This document shows positions 53,394 to 63,761 of a DNA stretch of 64,000 nt, piece after piece (within the stretch, counting starts at the first letter, position 1; each line of letters starts with the position of its first letter). The stretch is from JAFGAS01 sp963809875. Lineage in GTDB: Bacteria > Desulfobacterota > Zymogenia > Zymogenales > Zymogenaceae. The notes beneath the pieces are model-generated. The model worked only from the letters and a program-made list of their open reading frames with translations, was not told the DNA's origin and ran no database searches. The stretch covers positions 1 through 64,000 of the forward strand of contig CAWELC010000006.1 in assembly GCA_963809875.1 (NCBI GenBank). The letters are read 5' to 3'. The position numbers and the translations under genes are program-made.

Positions 53394-55457
53394 GTGGGAA
53401 AAGAACTGCTGTTTGAAATCGGAACGGAAGAGATCCCGGCGGGATTTGTCCCCCCGGCGCTGACGGCGATGGGGGGACTGTTCAAGGAACTTCTGGACTC
53501 CTATCGCATTGACTCGGGCACCATCAGGACGCTCGGGACGCCCCGGCGGCTGGTCCTGGTCGCCTCCGACGTGGGGATCGCCCAGCGTCCCGAGACGGTC
53601 GAAAAGGTCGGGCCGCCGGTTTCGGTATGTGTGGGCCCGGACGGCTCGTTCAACGAAAAGGCGATCGGATTTGCCAGGGGACAGGGCGTCGGCGTCGAGG
53701 ACCTCAAGCGGGTCACGACCGACAAGGGCGAGTATCTGGTGGCCGTACGGGAAGACAAGGGACGCCCCACCCGGGACGTGCTGCCCGAGCTCTTGGCCAG
53801 ACTGATCGCCGACATTCCTTTCAAAAAGAGCATGCGCTGGATGGACCTGTCGGTCAGGTTCGTCCGCCCCGTCCACTGGATCACGGCGCTCTTCGGAGGG
53901 GAGGTCGTGCCGCTGACCTTCGGTAACGTCACGAGCTCAAACCAGACCCGGGGGCACCGGTTTCACGCGCCCGACCCGGTCACGGTAAAGGACTTTTCGG
54001 ACTATCTCGCGAAACTCAAGAAGGCGTTTGTTATCGTCGACCCCGACGAGCGCCGCACCCTCATCGAGTCGCAGGTGGCCCAGATTGCCGCGTCCTCCGG
54101 GGGCCGCGTCCTCGACGACCCCGGACTGATCGATGAGGTCATCTACCTGACGGAGTTTCCCAATGCCGCGGCGGGCGTTATTCCCGAGAGATACCTCGTT
54201 CTCCCCAAGGACGTGCTGGTCACCGCCATGCGCTCCCACCAGCGCTATTTCTCGGTGGTGGATGACCGGGGCAAAATCGTGCCCTCCTTCATCACCGTCA
54301 ACAATACGAAGCCCAAAGACGTCTCCCTGGTCATGCGGGGCAACGAGCGGGTGCTTGCGGCCCGGCTCGAGGACGCCCGCTTCTATTTCGATGAAGACCT
54401 CAAGGTCAAGCTCGCCGACCGTGTCGAGGCGCTCAAGTCGGTGGTCTTTCATTCCAAGCTGGGGACGTCCTACGAAAAAGTCATGCGCTTTCGCGAGCTC
54501 TCGGCGTGGCTCGCCGACCGCCTTGCCCCCGGCGTAAAGCAGGACGTCCTCTCGGCGGCCTACCTTGCCAAGGCGGACCTCGATACCGGCATGGTGGCCC
54601 AGTTCCCGACGCTCCAGGGCGCGGTGGGCCGCGAGTACGCGCTGAGAGAAGGGATCAAGCCGTCGGTGGCCGCCGCCATCAGCGAGCACTACCTTCCGCA
54701 GGGGGCAAAGGACCCGCTCCCGGAGGGGATCGAGGGGACGCTCGTGTCGCTGGCCGACAAGATGGACACCGTCTGCGGCTTTTTCGGGGTGGGACAGACC
54801 CCGACGGGCGCGGCGGACCCCTACGCGCTGAGGCGCAGCACCATCGCCATTCTCAACATCGTCATCGGCAAGGGTCTCAGGCTGTCGCTCTCGGAGTTTA
54901 TCGACGCGTCGATCGCCATTCTTTCCGGAAAGATCACCAAGACCCCGGCCGCCACGAAGGCCGACGTCCTGGATTTCTTCAGGGGGAGATTTTCGGGGAT
55001 CCTCGTGGGGGAGGGGTGCCCCGCCGACGTGGTGGAGGCGGTCCTGTCGGTATCCCTGGACGATCCGGTTTCGACGCGGATGCGCGCGGTGGCCCTTTCG
55101 AGCTGGAAGAGCCGCCCCGAGTTTTCGGACCTGGCCGGCTCCATCAAGCGGGTAGCCAACATCCTCAAGGGAAAGGAGACGGGCGGGCTCGACGAGTCGC
55201 TCCTGAAAGAAGACGCCGAGCGGGCGCTCTTTGCGTCATACCGCGAGGCCGAGTCGGCGACGGCACGCCTCCTGAAGGACGAAGACTTCGACGGGGCGAC
55301 GGCACTGCTTCTCAAGCTCAAGGGACCGATCGACGGCTTCTTTAACGGTGTCATGGTCATGGATAAGGACGAGAAGATCCGTGACAACCGGCTGGCGCTC
55401 CTGAGTCTCGTCCGGTCGCTTTTCCTGAGGCTCGGGGACTTCTCCCTGATCGAATGA
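53394..55457 (+). CDS. glyS: Glycyl-tRNA synthetase beta subunit
   Basis: 687 residues from GTG 53394 (VGKELLFEIGTEEIPAGFVPPAL), the usual GlyS beginning; the frame is open upstream but that part matches nothing. KSMRWMDLSVRFVRPVHWITALFGG, HRFHAPDPV, ERYLVLPKDVLVTAMRSHQRYF and DKMDTVCGFFGVGQTPTGAADPYALRR are strong family motifs. It provides tRNA recognition with GlyQ. No strong ribosome site is visible. ppdK follows on the same strand. Confidence 0.95.
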   Translation: MGKELLFEIGTEEIPAGFVPPALTAMGGLFKELLDSYRIDSGTIRTLGTPRRLVLVASDVGIAQRPETVEKVGPPVSVCVGPDGSFNEKAIGFARGQGVGVEDLKRVTTDKGEYLVAVREDKGRPTRDVLPELLARLIADIPFKKSMRWMDLSVRFVRPVHWITALFGGEVVPLTFGNVTSSNQTRGHRFHAPDPVTVKDFSDYLAKLKKAFVIVDPDERRTLIESQVAQIAASSGGRVLDDPGLIDEVIYLTEFPNAAAGVIPERYLVLPKDVLVTAMRSHQRYFSVVDDRGKIVPSFITVNNTKPKDVSLVMRGNERVLAARLEDARFYFDEDLKVKLADRVEALKSVVFHSKLGTSYEKVMRFRELSAWLADRLAPGVKQDVLSAAYLAKADLDTGMVAQFPTLQGAVGREYALREGIKPSVAAAISEHYLPQGAKDPLPEGIEGTLVSLADKMDTVCGFFGVGQTPTGAADPYALRRSTIAILNIVIGKGLRLSLSEFIDASIAILSGKITKTPAATKADVLDFFRGRFSGILVGEGCPADVVEAVLSVSLDDPVSTRMRAVALSSWKSRPEFSDLAGSIKRVANILKGKETGGLDESLLKEDAERALFASYREAESATARLLKDEDFDGATALLLKLKGPIDGFFNGVMVMDKDEKIRDNRLALLSLVRSLFLRLGDFSLIE

Positions 55458-55551
55458 CGTGATCCCGTTTTCAACAACGACCGCGTGGCTGACGTGCATA
55501 TATACATATACACTCCACTGAGTAGTTCTGATGGAAAAGGAGACTGATATC

Positions 55552-58234
55552 ATGGCCAGGAAGTATGTCTATTTTTTCGGTGATGGGAAGGCCGAGGGCG
55601 ACGCCTCGATGAAGCTGCTTCTGGGCGGCAAGGGCGCAAACCTCGCCGAGATGGTCAACCTCAAGATCCCGGTTCCCGCGGGATTCACCATCTCCACCGA
55701 TGTGTGCTCCTATTACTACGAACATAACGGGCAGTACCCGGCGGGTCTCAAGGAAGAGGTCGCAAAGCACCTCGCGAGAGTCCAGAAGGCGATGGGGGCG
55801 ACCTTCGGCGATCCGAAAAACCCGCTCCTCTTCTCGGTCCGCAGCGGCGCGCCCGCCTCCATGCCCGGGATGATGGATACCGTTCTCAACCTGGGGCTGA
55901 ACGAAAAGACGCTTTCCGGGCTCGTCCAAAAGACGGGAAACGAGCGTTTCGTCTACGATTCGTACCGCCGGCTCATCCAGATGTACGGCGACGTGGTCAT
56001 GGGCCTGAAGCCGGAGCGCGAGGACGAGGAGGACCCCTTCGAGGTCATCATCCAGAAGAAGAAGGACGAGGTCGGGGCGAAGATCGACATGGATCTGTCG
56101 GCCGCCGATCTTAAGGACCTGGCCGGTCGTTTCAAGAAAGTCATCAAGCAAAAGCTCAAAAAGGATTTTCCCGAAGACCCGATGGAGCAGCTCTGGGGAG
56201 CCATCGGCGCGGTCTTCCGTTCGTGGAATAACCACCGGGCCGTCACCTACCGGGAGCTCAACAACATCCCCGCGCACTGGGGGACGGCGGTCAACGTCCA
56301 GGCGATGGTCTTCGGCAATATGGGCGACGACTGCGCCACCGGCGTCGCGTTCACCCGCGACCCCTCCACCGGGCAGGACGTCTTTTACGGCGAGTACCTC
56401 AAGAACGCCCAGGGTGAGGACGTGGTGGCGGGCATCAGGACGCCCCAGCCCATCAACAAGGCCAAGAAGCGGGACGCCCGGATGTCCTCCCTCGAGGAGG
56501 AGATGCCCGCCGAATACAAGGAGCTGGTCGGCATCTACCATAAGCTGGAAAAACACTACAAGGAGATGCAGGACATCGAGTTCACCATCCAGAACCACAA
56601 GCTCTGGATGCTCCAGACGCGCACCGGCAAGCGGACGGCCTTTGCCGCCGTCAAGATCGCCGTGGACATGGTGGCCGCGGGCCTCATCTCGAAAAGAGAG
56701 GCGGTGATGCGCGTCAAGCCGGAACAGCTCGACCAGCTGCTGCACCCGATGATCGACCCCAAGGCCCCGCGCACGGTGGTGGGCAGGGGCCTGCCCGCCT
56801 CGCCGGGCGCCGCGGTGGGCAAGGTCGTCTTCACGGCCAACGAGGCGGCCGAAGCCGCCGAGAAGAAAGAAAAGGTCGTCCTGGTGCGCATCGAGACCTC
56901 GCCCGAGGACATCCACGGCATGAACGCCGCCCAGGGGATACTGACGGCCCGCGGCGGAATGACGTCGCACGCGGCCGTGGTCGCCCGGGGGATGGGAAAG
57001 CCGTGCGTCGCCGGCGCAGGCGAGATCGTCGTCAGCTACGAAAAGCAGCAGTTCACGGCCTCCGGCAAGACCATCAAGAAAGGGGACTGGATAACGCTGG
57101 ACGGCAGCAGGGGCGAGGTGATGACGGGGCAGATGCCGCTGGTGGAGCCCTCCCTGTCGGGAGACTTCGGGACGCGTCATGGGGTGGGTCGACGAGATCA
57201 GGCGGCTCAAGGTCCGCACCAACGCCGACACCCCGCACGATGCGAAGGTGGCGGTTAATTTCGGCGCCGAGGGAATCGGCCTGTGCCGAACGGAGCACAT
57301 GTTCTTCGAGGGAAACCGGATCGACGCCATGCGCGAGATGATCATCGCCGAGGACCAGCGGTCGCGCGAGAAGGCGCTGGCCAAGATCCTCCCGATGCAG
57401 CGCGGCGACTTCGAGGGCATCTTCAAGGCCATGGGGTCACGGCCCGTCACGATCAGGCTCCTGGACCCGCCGCTCCACGAGTTCCTTCCCCATACCGATA
57501 AGGAGATCAAGGAGCTCTCCGGCAAGATGAAGGTCCCGGCCGAGACGATAAAGGCAAAGGTCGACTCGCTGCACGAGTTCAACCCCATGCTCGGTCACCG
57601 CGGGTGCCGGCTCGGGATCATCTACCCCGAGATCTCCACGATGCAGGCGCGGGCTATCTTCGAGGCGGCCTGCCGCGTGAAGAAGAAAGGGGTTGACGTC
57701 CACCCCGAGGTCATGATCCCGCTCGTGGCTGACGTCAAGGAGCTCGTGCTCCAGAGAGACCTCGTGGTAAAAACGGCCGAGGAGGTCTTCGCCAAAGAGG
57801 GGATACGGGTCGAGTACCTCGTCGGCACGATGATCGAGCTGCCGAGGGCCGCGCTGACCGCCGACCGCATCGCCCAGGTCGCCGAGTTCTTCTCGTTCGG
57901 CACCAACGACCTGACCCAGACGACCTTCGGCCTGTCGCGGGACGACGCCGGGTCGTTCCTGCCAAAGTACGTCAAGATGGGCATCCTGCCCAACGACCCC
58001 TTTGCGGTCCTCGACCAGGAGGGCGTGGGCCGGCTCATCGAGATGGCGGTACAAAAAGGCCGGGCGACGCGCAAGGACCTCAAGGTGGGCATCTGCGGGG
58101 AGCACGGCGGTGAGCCGTCGAGCGTCGAGTTCTGCCATCGGACGGGCCTCAACTACGTGAGCTGCTCCCCGTACCGGGTGCCTATCGCCCGCCTGGCCGC
58201 GGCCCAGGCCGTGATCAAGGAGAAGAAGAAGTAG
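55552..58234 (+). CDS. ppdK: Pyruvate, phosphate dikinase (one frameshift)
   Basis: About 893 residues. Start ATG 55552 (MARKYVYFFGDGKAEG) follows AAAGGAGA. Nucleotide-binding domain at the N-terminus (LLGGKGANLAEMVNLKIPVPAGFTIST; FSVRSGAPASMPGMMDTVLNLGLN), phosphohistidine domain GILTARGGMTSHAAVVARGMGKPCV (catalytic His), and PEP-binding barrel with GEGIGLCRTEHMF-like and GICGEHGGEP (catalytic Cys). One inserted base near 57175 splits it. It interconverts pyruvate and PEP with ATP and phosphate, for gluconeogenesis or energy saving in anaerobes. Confidence 0.93.
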
Positions 58235-58324
58235 AGTATCACCCTGGCGGATTGACGGAGTTAACCACCAGGGCGCGATGAATCGTGCCGATTTCGCCTA
58301 TAAACCGATTCCGCTTGAGAACCT

Positions 58325-58464
58325 GTAGGGGCGGCATATATGCCGCCCGTCGCCCACGGGCGGCTCTCAAGAAGGCTGCTCCGCAAGGGATCCGCAGGCA
58401 TTGTTATATATGTAGTGCCATTTCCCACACGCCGTTACGCGGGTCGCATATATGCGACCCCTAC
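58325..58464. repeat. Repeat bounded by two perfect 20-base palindromes
   Basis: GGGCGGCATATATGCCGCCC (58329-58348) and GGGTCGCATATATGCGACCC (58441-58460) are each perfect palindromes with the common core GCATATATGC, and the outer ends GTAGGGG and CCCCTAC make the whole 140 bases an inverted pair. It lies between ppdK and a membrane-protein gene and has no coding potential. Confidence 0.7.
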
Positions 58465-58531
58465 GGATTCAAGGGCGTGCGGGGTGGCCCGGGCTCCCCG
58501 TTTTCGAGTGACATCATCAAGAGGTGATGCC

Positions 58532-59584
58532 GTGGCTGAGAAAGAACTGCCGACCGTGAAGAAAGCAAAGGCCGAGACCGAACAACCCGCTCCGAAAAAA
58601 GATAAGGCCGAAGCCGCACCACCCGCCCCGAAGAAAGAAAAGACGACCGTCATCGCCTTTTCCGGCACGGGATGGGGGCTCTTCGTCCGCTGCCTTCTCC
58701 TCTTACTATCCGGGGCCCTGGCGTTCATCCCCCTGCCGATGGTGACCGTCGCGATCAGGAAATGGTTTTACGGCAATCTCTCCGTCACCGATTCGGGCAA
58801 GCCGGTCACGTTTTCGTTTGACGGCAGCGGCCTCGGTCTCCTGAAATACTGGATCCCATCCCTGGTCTTCCTGGCGATAACGGGCGCGTCGTTCTACTTC
58901 GGGGTCTCCGAGAGCTCCGACGGGTTCCTGTCGTTCCTGCTTATCCTCATCGCGATCCTCGCGCTCGCGCCCCAGGCGTGGCTCTGGGCGGCCAAGAGGC
59001 GCTACGTGCTCGCCCACACGAAGGCGACGGTGGGCAGTGTGCCGGTGACCTTCGCGTTTTCGGGCAAGGGCACGACGGCGCTCCTCCACGGGCTGAAGAT
59101 GCTCTTTTCGCTCTTCGTCGCGGGCCTCCCGATGCCGTGGGCGGTTACCGGGGCGGCGCGGTGGTGCCTGGAGGCCACCGACATCTCGGCCGATACGTCC
59201 TACAAGCCCGCCTTTTCCGGCAAGGGGGGACCCCTCTTCTGGTACGGGGTGGGTATCGCGATCTCTCCCTTCTTCGTCTTCCTCATCCTCCCGTCGATCT
59301 TCCGGGGGCTCATCGCCTGGATCGCGCGCTATACCAACATCATCGGGCTGGATAAGAGTATAGAGTTCGAGTTTTCCGGCACGGTCGGCCGGCTCTTCTC
59401 CTACGTCTACCTGCTGCTGTTGGTGTGCGTCCTGGGGCTGGTCCTCAACTACCTGCTCGGGTCTGTCGCGCCCGAGGCGATCCGCGCGGCCCTCGTGACG
59501 CTGCTTTTTGTCGTGACCCTTCCGTTTGTGGCCGCCTCCTTCCTGCGCTGGTGCGCCGCCCATATCGACGTCGTCAAGAAGTAG
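58532..59584 (+). CDS. Polytopic membrane protein, DUF898/YjgN-like
   Basis: 350 residues from GTG 58532, with AGAGGTGAT at 58520-58528. The N-terminus (residues ~1-45) is Lys/Ala/Pro-rich (PAPKKDKAEAAPPAPKKEK). After it comes FSGTGWGLFVRCLLLLLSGALAF and a repeating plan: a short 'FsFdGsGlgLlkyw' strand-like segment, then one or two spans, seen four times (VTFSFDGSGLGLLKYW, VTFAFSGKGTTALLHGL, PAFSGKGGPLFWYG, FEFSGTVGRLFSYV). About eight spans in all. This repeat is typical of YjgN-type DUF898 proteins. Function unknown. Confidence 0.75.
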   Translation: MAEKELPTVKKAKAETEQPAPKKDKAEAAPPAPKKEKTTVIAFSGTGWGLFVRCLLLLLSGALAFIPLPMVTVAIRKWFYGNLSVTDSGKPVTFSFDGSGLGLLKYWIPSLVFLAITGASFYFGVSESSDGFLSFLLILIAILALAPQAWLWAAKRRYVLAHTKATVGSVPVTFAFSGKGTTALLHGLKMLFSLFVAGLPMPWAVTGAARWCLEATDISADTSYKPAFSGKGGPLFWYGVGIAISPFFVFLILPSIFRGLIAWIARYTNIIGLDKSIEFEFSGTVGRLFSYVYLLLLVCVLGLVLNYLLGSVAPEAIRAALVTLLFVVTLPFVAASFLRWCAAHIDVVKK

Positions 59585-59627
59585 CCTGAGAGGGGGCGAA
59601 CGGTCTTACAGATTGTGCATGCTCATC

Positions 59628-59700
59628 CGTCATTGCGAGGGAGCGGCCCCGCCGAAGCTGCGGGGAGCGAAGCGACATGGTGGGACGAAGCAATCTCAAC
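59628..59700 (+). repeat. Dispersed 'cgtcattgcgag'-type repeat, copy 3
   Basis: Starts CGTCATTGCGAGGGAGCG and ends GACGAAGCAATCTCAAC. An inverted relative occurs at 59791-59852, so the two face each other across 90 bases. The long gap 59585-60346 (762 bases) holds these repeats, a hairpin and the porin promoter and leader, but no gene that I can support. Confidence 0.6.
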
Positions 59701-59790
59701 TGCGCGGGCGGACGATGTGGGATGGCTCCGTAGGCGATCGACGGCCTTAACCCCGAGTGGCGCGATCTTTTACCAATGAGCTGGATTTGA

Positions 59791-59852
59791 AGAGTGATCG
59801 CGTCGCTTCGCTCGCGATCACAGTTGAGATTGCCGCGCCTTCGCCAATGACG
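59791..59852 (-). repeat. Dispersed 'cgtcattgcgag'-type repeat, copy 4
   Basis: The 'tgatcgcgtcgcttcgctcgcgatca' palindromic part, then 'gttgagattgccgcgcc' and 'ccaatgacg': reverse-oriented relative of the copy at 59628 and close to that at 17685. Confidence 0.5.
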
Positions 59853-59930
59853 ATTGGATTCCTCAAGTAGGCAGTACACTACGGTTCTTCGACTCGCGAA
59901 TGACGGGGGATACCTAATTACCTCGTGGAA

Positions 59931-59956
59931 TCCGGCAGTTCTCGCAACTGTCCGGA
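59931..59956. other. Stable hairpin
   Basis: TCCGGCAGTT (59931-59940) pairs with AACTG-T-CCGGA (59946-59956) with a one-base bulge and a CTCGC loop. Isolated in the intergenic region; no T run. Confidence 0.4.
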
Positions 59957-60070
59957 CCGTTCTTCTTTCCAATCCCTCCCGCCCCGCGGAAAAAGCCCCT
60001 CTGAGGACAAAAAAGTCGTAACTATTGAGAAAGATTAGGAGAAATCAATTAGATTTTTCTAATTTTTTTC

Positions 60071-60099
60071 TTGACATTGCTTTTTGACAATGGTACAAA
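60071..60099 (+). promoter_or_regulatory. Promoter of the porin cluster leader
   Basis: TTGACA (60071-60076), 17-base spacer, TACAAA (60094-60099). A second TTGACA lies at 60084-60089. Transcription would start near 60106, about 240 bases before the first porin gene. Confidence 0.55.
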
Positions 60100-60229
60100 A
60101 GGGAGGAAATTTGGAGTATTTTCTTTAGCCTTTCGGCCCCCGTCGCGGTATCACAGCCTGACGAACCCGAAGAATCGCCCGGGGTAATCTGAAAATACAA
60201 GGTGAAAGGAGGTGATGTGTGGGGATCGG

Positions 60230-60265
60230 CGGCTGTTATCACAAACCCAAAACAGCCGATTTTTT
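60230..60265 (+). terminator. Intrinsic terminator/attenuator in the porin leader
   Basis: CGGCTGTT (60230-60237) and AACAGCCG (60251-60258) with a 13-base loop, then ATTTTTT. It lies between promoter and porin, so it either ends a ~160-base leader RNA or controls read-through. AAAGGAGGTGATG just upstream (60205-60217) offers a ribosome site and ATG (60215) for a 34-codon leader ORF that runs through the hairpin. Confidence 0.6.
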
Positions 60266-60346
60266 ATTTGTGCGAAGACCGATTGCGGTCTTTGCGGTAA
60301 CCTACTGGAAACGAAATAGGTTCACAGTACTTTCAGGAGGTAACTA

Positions 60347-62141
60347 ATGAGGAAGATATGGATTATGGCACTGGCGGCCGTTCTGGTTGTCGCCTTTGCC
60401 GCTCCTTCCTTCTCGGCGGAGACGACCTTTTCCGGGAGCTACCGGATCCGCTCGGTGATGGATGACAACTGGCAGAAGGGAAGCGAGAACGGCTTCACGT
60501 ATCCGGTTGTTGGCGGCTTCGTGCCCAATGGCGATGCCCTCTACACCGGGTACTTCGATCAGCGGTTCAGACTGACCATCACCCACAAGCGGAGCGAGTT
60601 CCTCAAGGCCGTCGTCAGCATCGACCTCGCCGAGGACCTGTGGGGCCAGCAGAAACGCTTCAGGACTAACAACAGCGACCGGCGTCACGGACGGCTTCAT
60701 CAACACGGCCTACATCGAGGCGATCACCCCGATAGGCCTCTTCAAAGCCGGCACCGACGGGACGAGCCGCTACGGCTATGGCATCTGGAGCGATTCCGGG
60801 ATCAAGGGCAACGGCACCACGAACCCGACGATCGTCTACGCCATCAAGATCGACCGGTTCATCGCCACGGCCAGCTACACCAAGTATCTTGACTTCGTAC
60901 GGCCCGCTATCGCGGACGTAGCCGGTACGTCACCGTTTGCCTTTGAAGGATGGCACGGCAACACGAACCTGCCCGACTTCACCGGCAACAGCAACGCCGG
61001 CGGCCCTAACAGCAAGTACTACAATGCCGACACCGACACCTACGTGATCACGGCCCACTACATCGGCGACAAGTTCAAGGTCGGCGGCATCTTCCAGTGG
61101 ATCCTGGACCCCGACGCCCTTGGCGCGTCACTGTTGGTCCGCGGCATCTCCGACCTCGGCGCATTCCCCGGATCGTTCGCGGGTGAGTCCCAGTGGCTGC
61201 TTCCGGCCCCGTTCGGGCCTCTCGCACCGATCCCCGGCGCCGCCTACTGGCCTAACCCCGGCGGTGCTGCCGGTACGCAGTTCGGCTTCGGCCGTCTTGG
61301 CATGTACGGCGCGAACCTCTTCGTGGCCGGCCTCTACGGCAACCTGAAGCTCGCGAACGACAAGCTCGAGATCAAGGCGGAATTTGACCGGATCTTCGGC
61401 TCCGCGATCCTCAACGCCACGGGCGAAGGCTACAACGCCTTCCTGAACGCGGCCCCCTTCGGCCCCCTGGTTGGCCGACTGCCGCATACGCTCTCGGTCG
61501 ACGGCTTGAGCGCCTACCTGGACGTCTCCTATGACTTCGACGTTGCCAAGATCGGACTGGCGGCCCTGTACGGCTCGGGCGAGAAGCACTGGAATCCGCT
61601 CATCCAGTCCCACTACAACTTCAACACCACCGGCAACGACGACTTCCACTGGGGCAACATCATCGTGAACGGCAACTGGCAGTTCCTGGGCTCCGGAGCC
61701 CCGTCCCGCTGGGCCTTGGCGACAACCCCGAGAACGTGACCTCAGTAAAACTCTACTGGCAGGTCAACCCGATGGAGAAACTTGACATCCACGGCGCGTT
61801 CATCTGGGCCAAGTACACGCGAGCCCGTCGGCCGGTATGCCCGCACGGGCGGCGCCCTGAGCGCGTTTGCCCCTCACTGGAACGCCTTCTACGGCCATCC
61901 GATGAACTACACCAACCCGAGCGGCGGGAGATTCGTTATTCCGGCCGGCATCAGCGATCAGCTCGGATGGGAAATCGACCTCGGCGCTGACGTATGACAT
62001 CATGGAAGGCCTGAGCCTCAACTCGGAATTCGGCGTACTGTTCACCGGTTCCGCGTTCGATTTCCGCGACCCGATTACCGGCGAGCGTGAAAGCTGGGGC
62101 CCGATCTTCGGTGGGTAAACACCCTGACCTATGAATTTTAG
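60347..62141 (+). CDS. Outer-membrane porin-like protein 1 (several frameshifts)
   Basis: A signal peptide (MRKIWIMALAAVLVVAFAAPSFSA) leads to ETTFSGSYRIRSVMDD, then QRFRLTITHKRSEFLKAVVSIDLAEDLWGQQ, segments shared with the two following paralogs. The barrel continues in other frames after shifts near 60680, 61730, 61830 and later; the longest piece is 61044-61739 (VSYDFDVAKIGLAALYGSGEKHWN). It ends RWVNTLTYEF with a terminal aromatic residue at 62141, as in porins. About 590 residues. Substrate unknown; the pattern recalls alginate-export-like porins. Confidence 0.75.
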
Positions 62142-62207
62142 CGGCGGTGGAGAATCGATAACTCGATTTTTAACGCCCGTTCGGGTGTGTAAAAAGGAGG
62201 TTACTCA

Positions 62208-63700
62208 ATGAAAAAGTTTTTGGCTTTCACCATCGCCCTCCTCTTCCTGGCGGTCATGGCCTCCGCGGCCTTCGCGGCGGAGACGACCTTCAAGGGAGAT
62301 TATCAGGTAAGGGCGTGGGCGGAGTATAACTTCGCCAAGAAGCCGGGGTATTTTACGACCCCAGATAAGGACCCGCAGTACAGCGGCTGGTTCGAGCAGC
62401 GGTTCAGACTGACCATCACGCACACGAGGAGCGAGTTCCTCAAGGCCGTCGTGAAGTTTGACCTCGTGGACGACACCTGGGGACAGCAGCGCAACTTCCG
62501 CATCAACAACACGACAAACGGCAACTACATCGACTGGGCCTACGTCGAGTTCACCCTTCCCAAGCTCGGGAAGTTCACGGTAGGCAAGTTCCCGCAGTGG
62601 TTCGGCTACGGCCTGACGTTTGCGTCCATTCAGCCCGGCCAGGACGGTGTTAAGTATCAGAACACCTGGGGCCCGGTAACGCTTTCGGCTGTCTATCTCA
62701 AGCTCAGCGACAACGTTAGCTGGGGCTCGGACGATCGCCTTCTACAACAGGGACACCAACCTGTGGGCAGGCGACCTGCTGATCACCCCCAACGACAAGC
62801 ACACCGATTGAGCTTTTCGGCGGGATGGTGATTGCAGACAGCTGGCCGACAGTGCCTTCCCCGACGCGGGATCAACTTCCTCCCGTTCTCCTACGACATA
62901 CGGCGCTACCTCGGGGCCCCGCCTGGGCTAACACCGCCTCGACCCTCGGGTTTTACGGCGTGCGCTACACCGGCAACATCGCCGACATGATCGACATCAA
63001 GGCCGAGTACAGCAGGATCGACGGTAGGATCAACTTCAACAACGAGGCCGCCTTCCCGGATGACTCTCTTTCGGTCGAAGGGTGGAACCTCTACCTCGAC
63101 GCGTCGTACTACAACGACATGATGCGCGTTGGCCTGGCCTTCGTGATGGGAAGCGGCGAGAAGCACCGCTGGAACGCCGCCTCGATCCATGACGTCAACG
63201 TCAACAACATCCTGTGGGATGTGAACGCCTTCAAATGGGGCAACATCATCGGCAGCGGCAACAGCGGGGTACAGTCTCCCTACTTCGGACCCGGCTCCGA
63301 CGCTACCTTAGAGAACCTGACGTCCGTCAAGCTCTATTTCGAGATCAGCCCGATGGAAAAACTGTCGATTAACGCGGCGGTCATCTGGGCCAAGTGGACC
63401 GATCCGGTTGGAACGGGCACGCACGGTAACCTGAACACGGAGCGGCCGGCCTACGGTCACCCGACGTTCTGGTACAACGCTAACTTTGGCGGGCCGGTTC
63501 TTTCCTGGGAAGCGAGCACGGACCTCGGATGGGAACTTGACCTGGGCTTCACCTATGAGATCATGGAAGGCCTGACCTACACGTTTGCCGGCGGCGTCCT
63601 CTTTACCGGGGACTCGTGGGACTACGTGGATGTCAACGGCACCCGCGAAGAATGGGGCCCGGTCTGGTCCATTCAGAACACCCTCAGGTACACCTTCTAA
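62208..63700 (+). CDS. Outer-membrane porin-like protein 2 (frameshifted)
   Basis: A signal peptide (MKKFLAFTIALLFLAVMASAAFA) follows AAGGAGG. It shares AETTFKGDYQVRAW, QRFRLTITHTRSEFLKAVVKFDLVDDTWGQQ and the C-terminal half (YLDASYYNDMMRVGLAFVMGSGEKHRWN, SVKLYFEISPMEKLSINAAVIWAKW, TYEIMEGLTYTFAGGVLFTGD) with porin 1. It ends NTLRYTF, a classic barrel C-terminus. Frame breaks lie between 62740 and 62930; those I can read equal one inserted base. Confidence 0.8.
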
Positions 63701-63761
63701 CGAGGCTGTGTGCTGAGCGCCCCCGTCGTCAACGAGGGGGCGGTGAAAAAGGAGGAAATAG

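Noticed and set aside
58242..58273. Hairpin after ppdK (CCCTGG...CCAGGG) as an intrinsic terminator
   Set aside because: The stem has a mismatch and a long loop, and no T run follows; too weak to list as a terminator.
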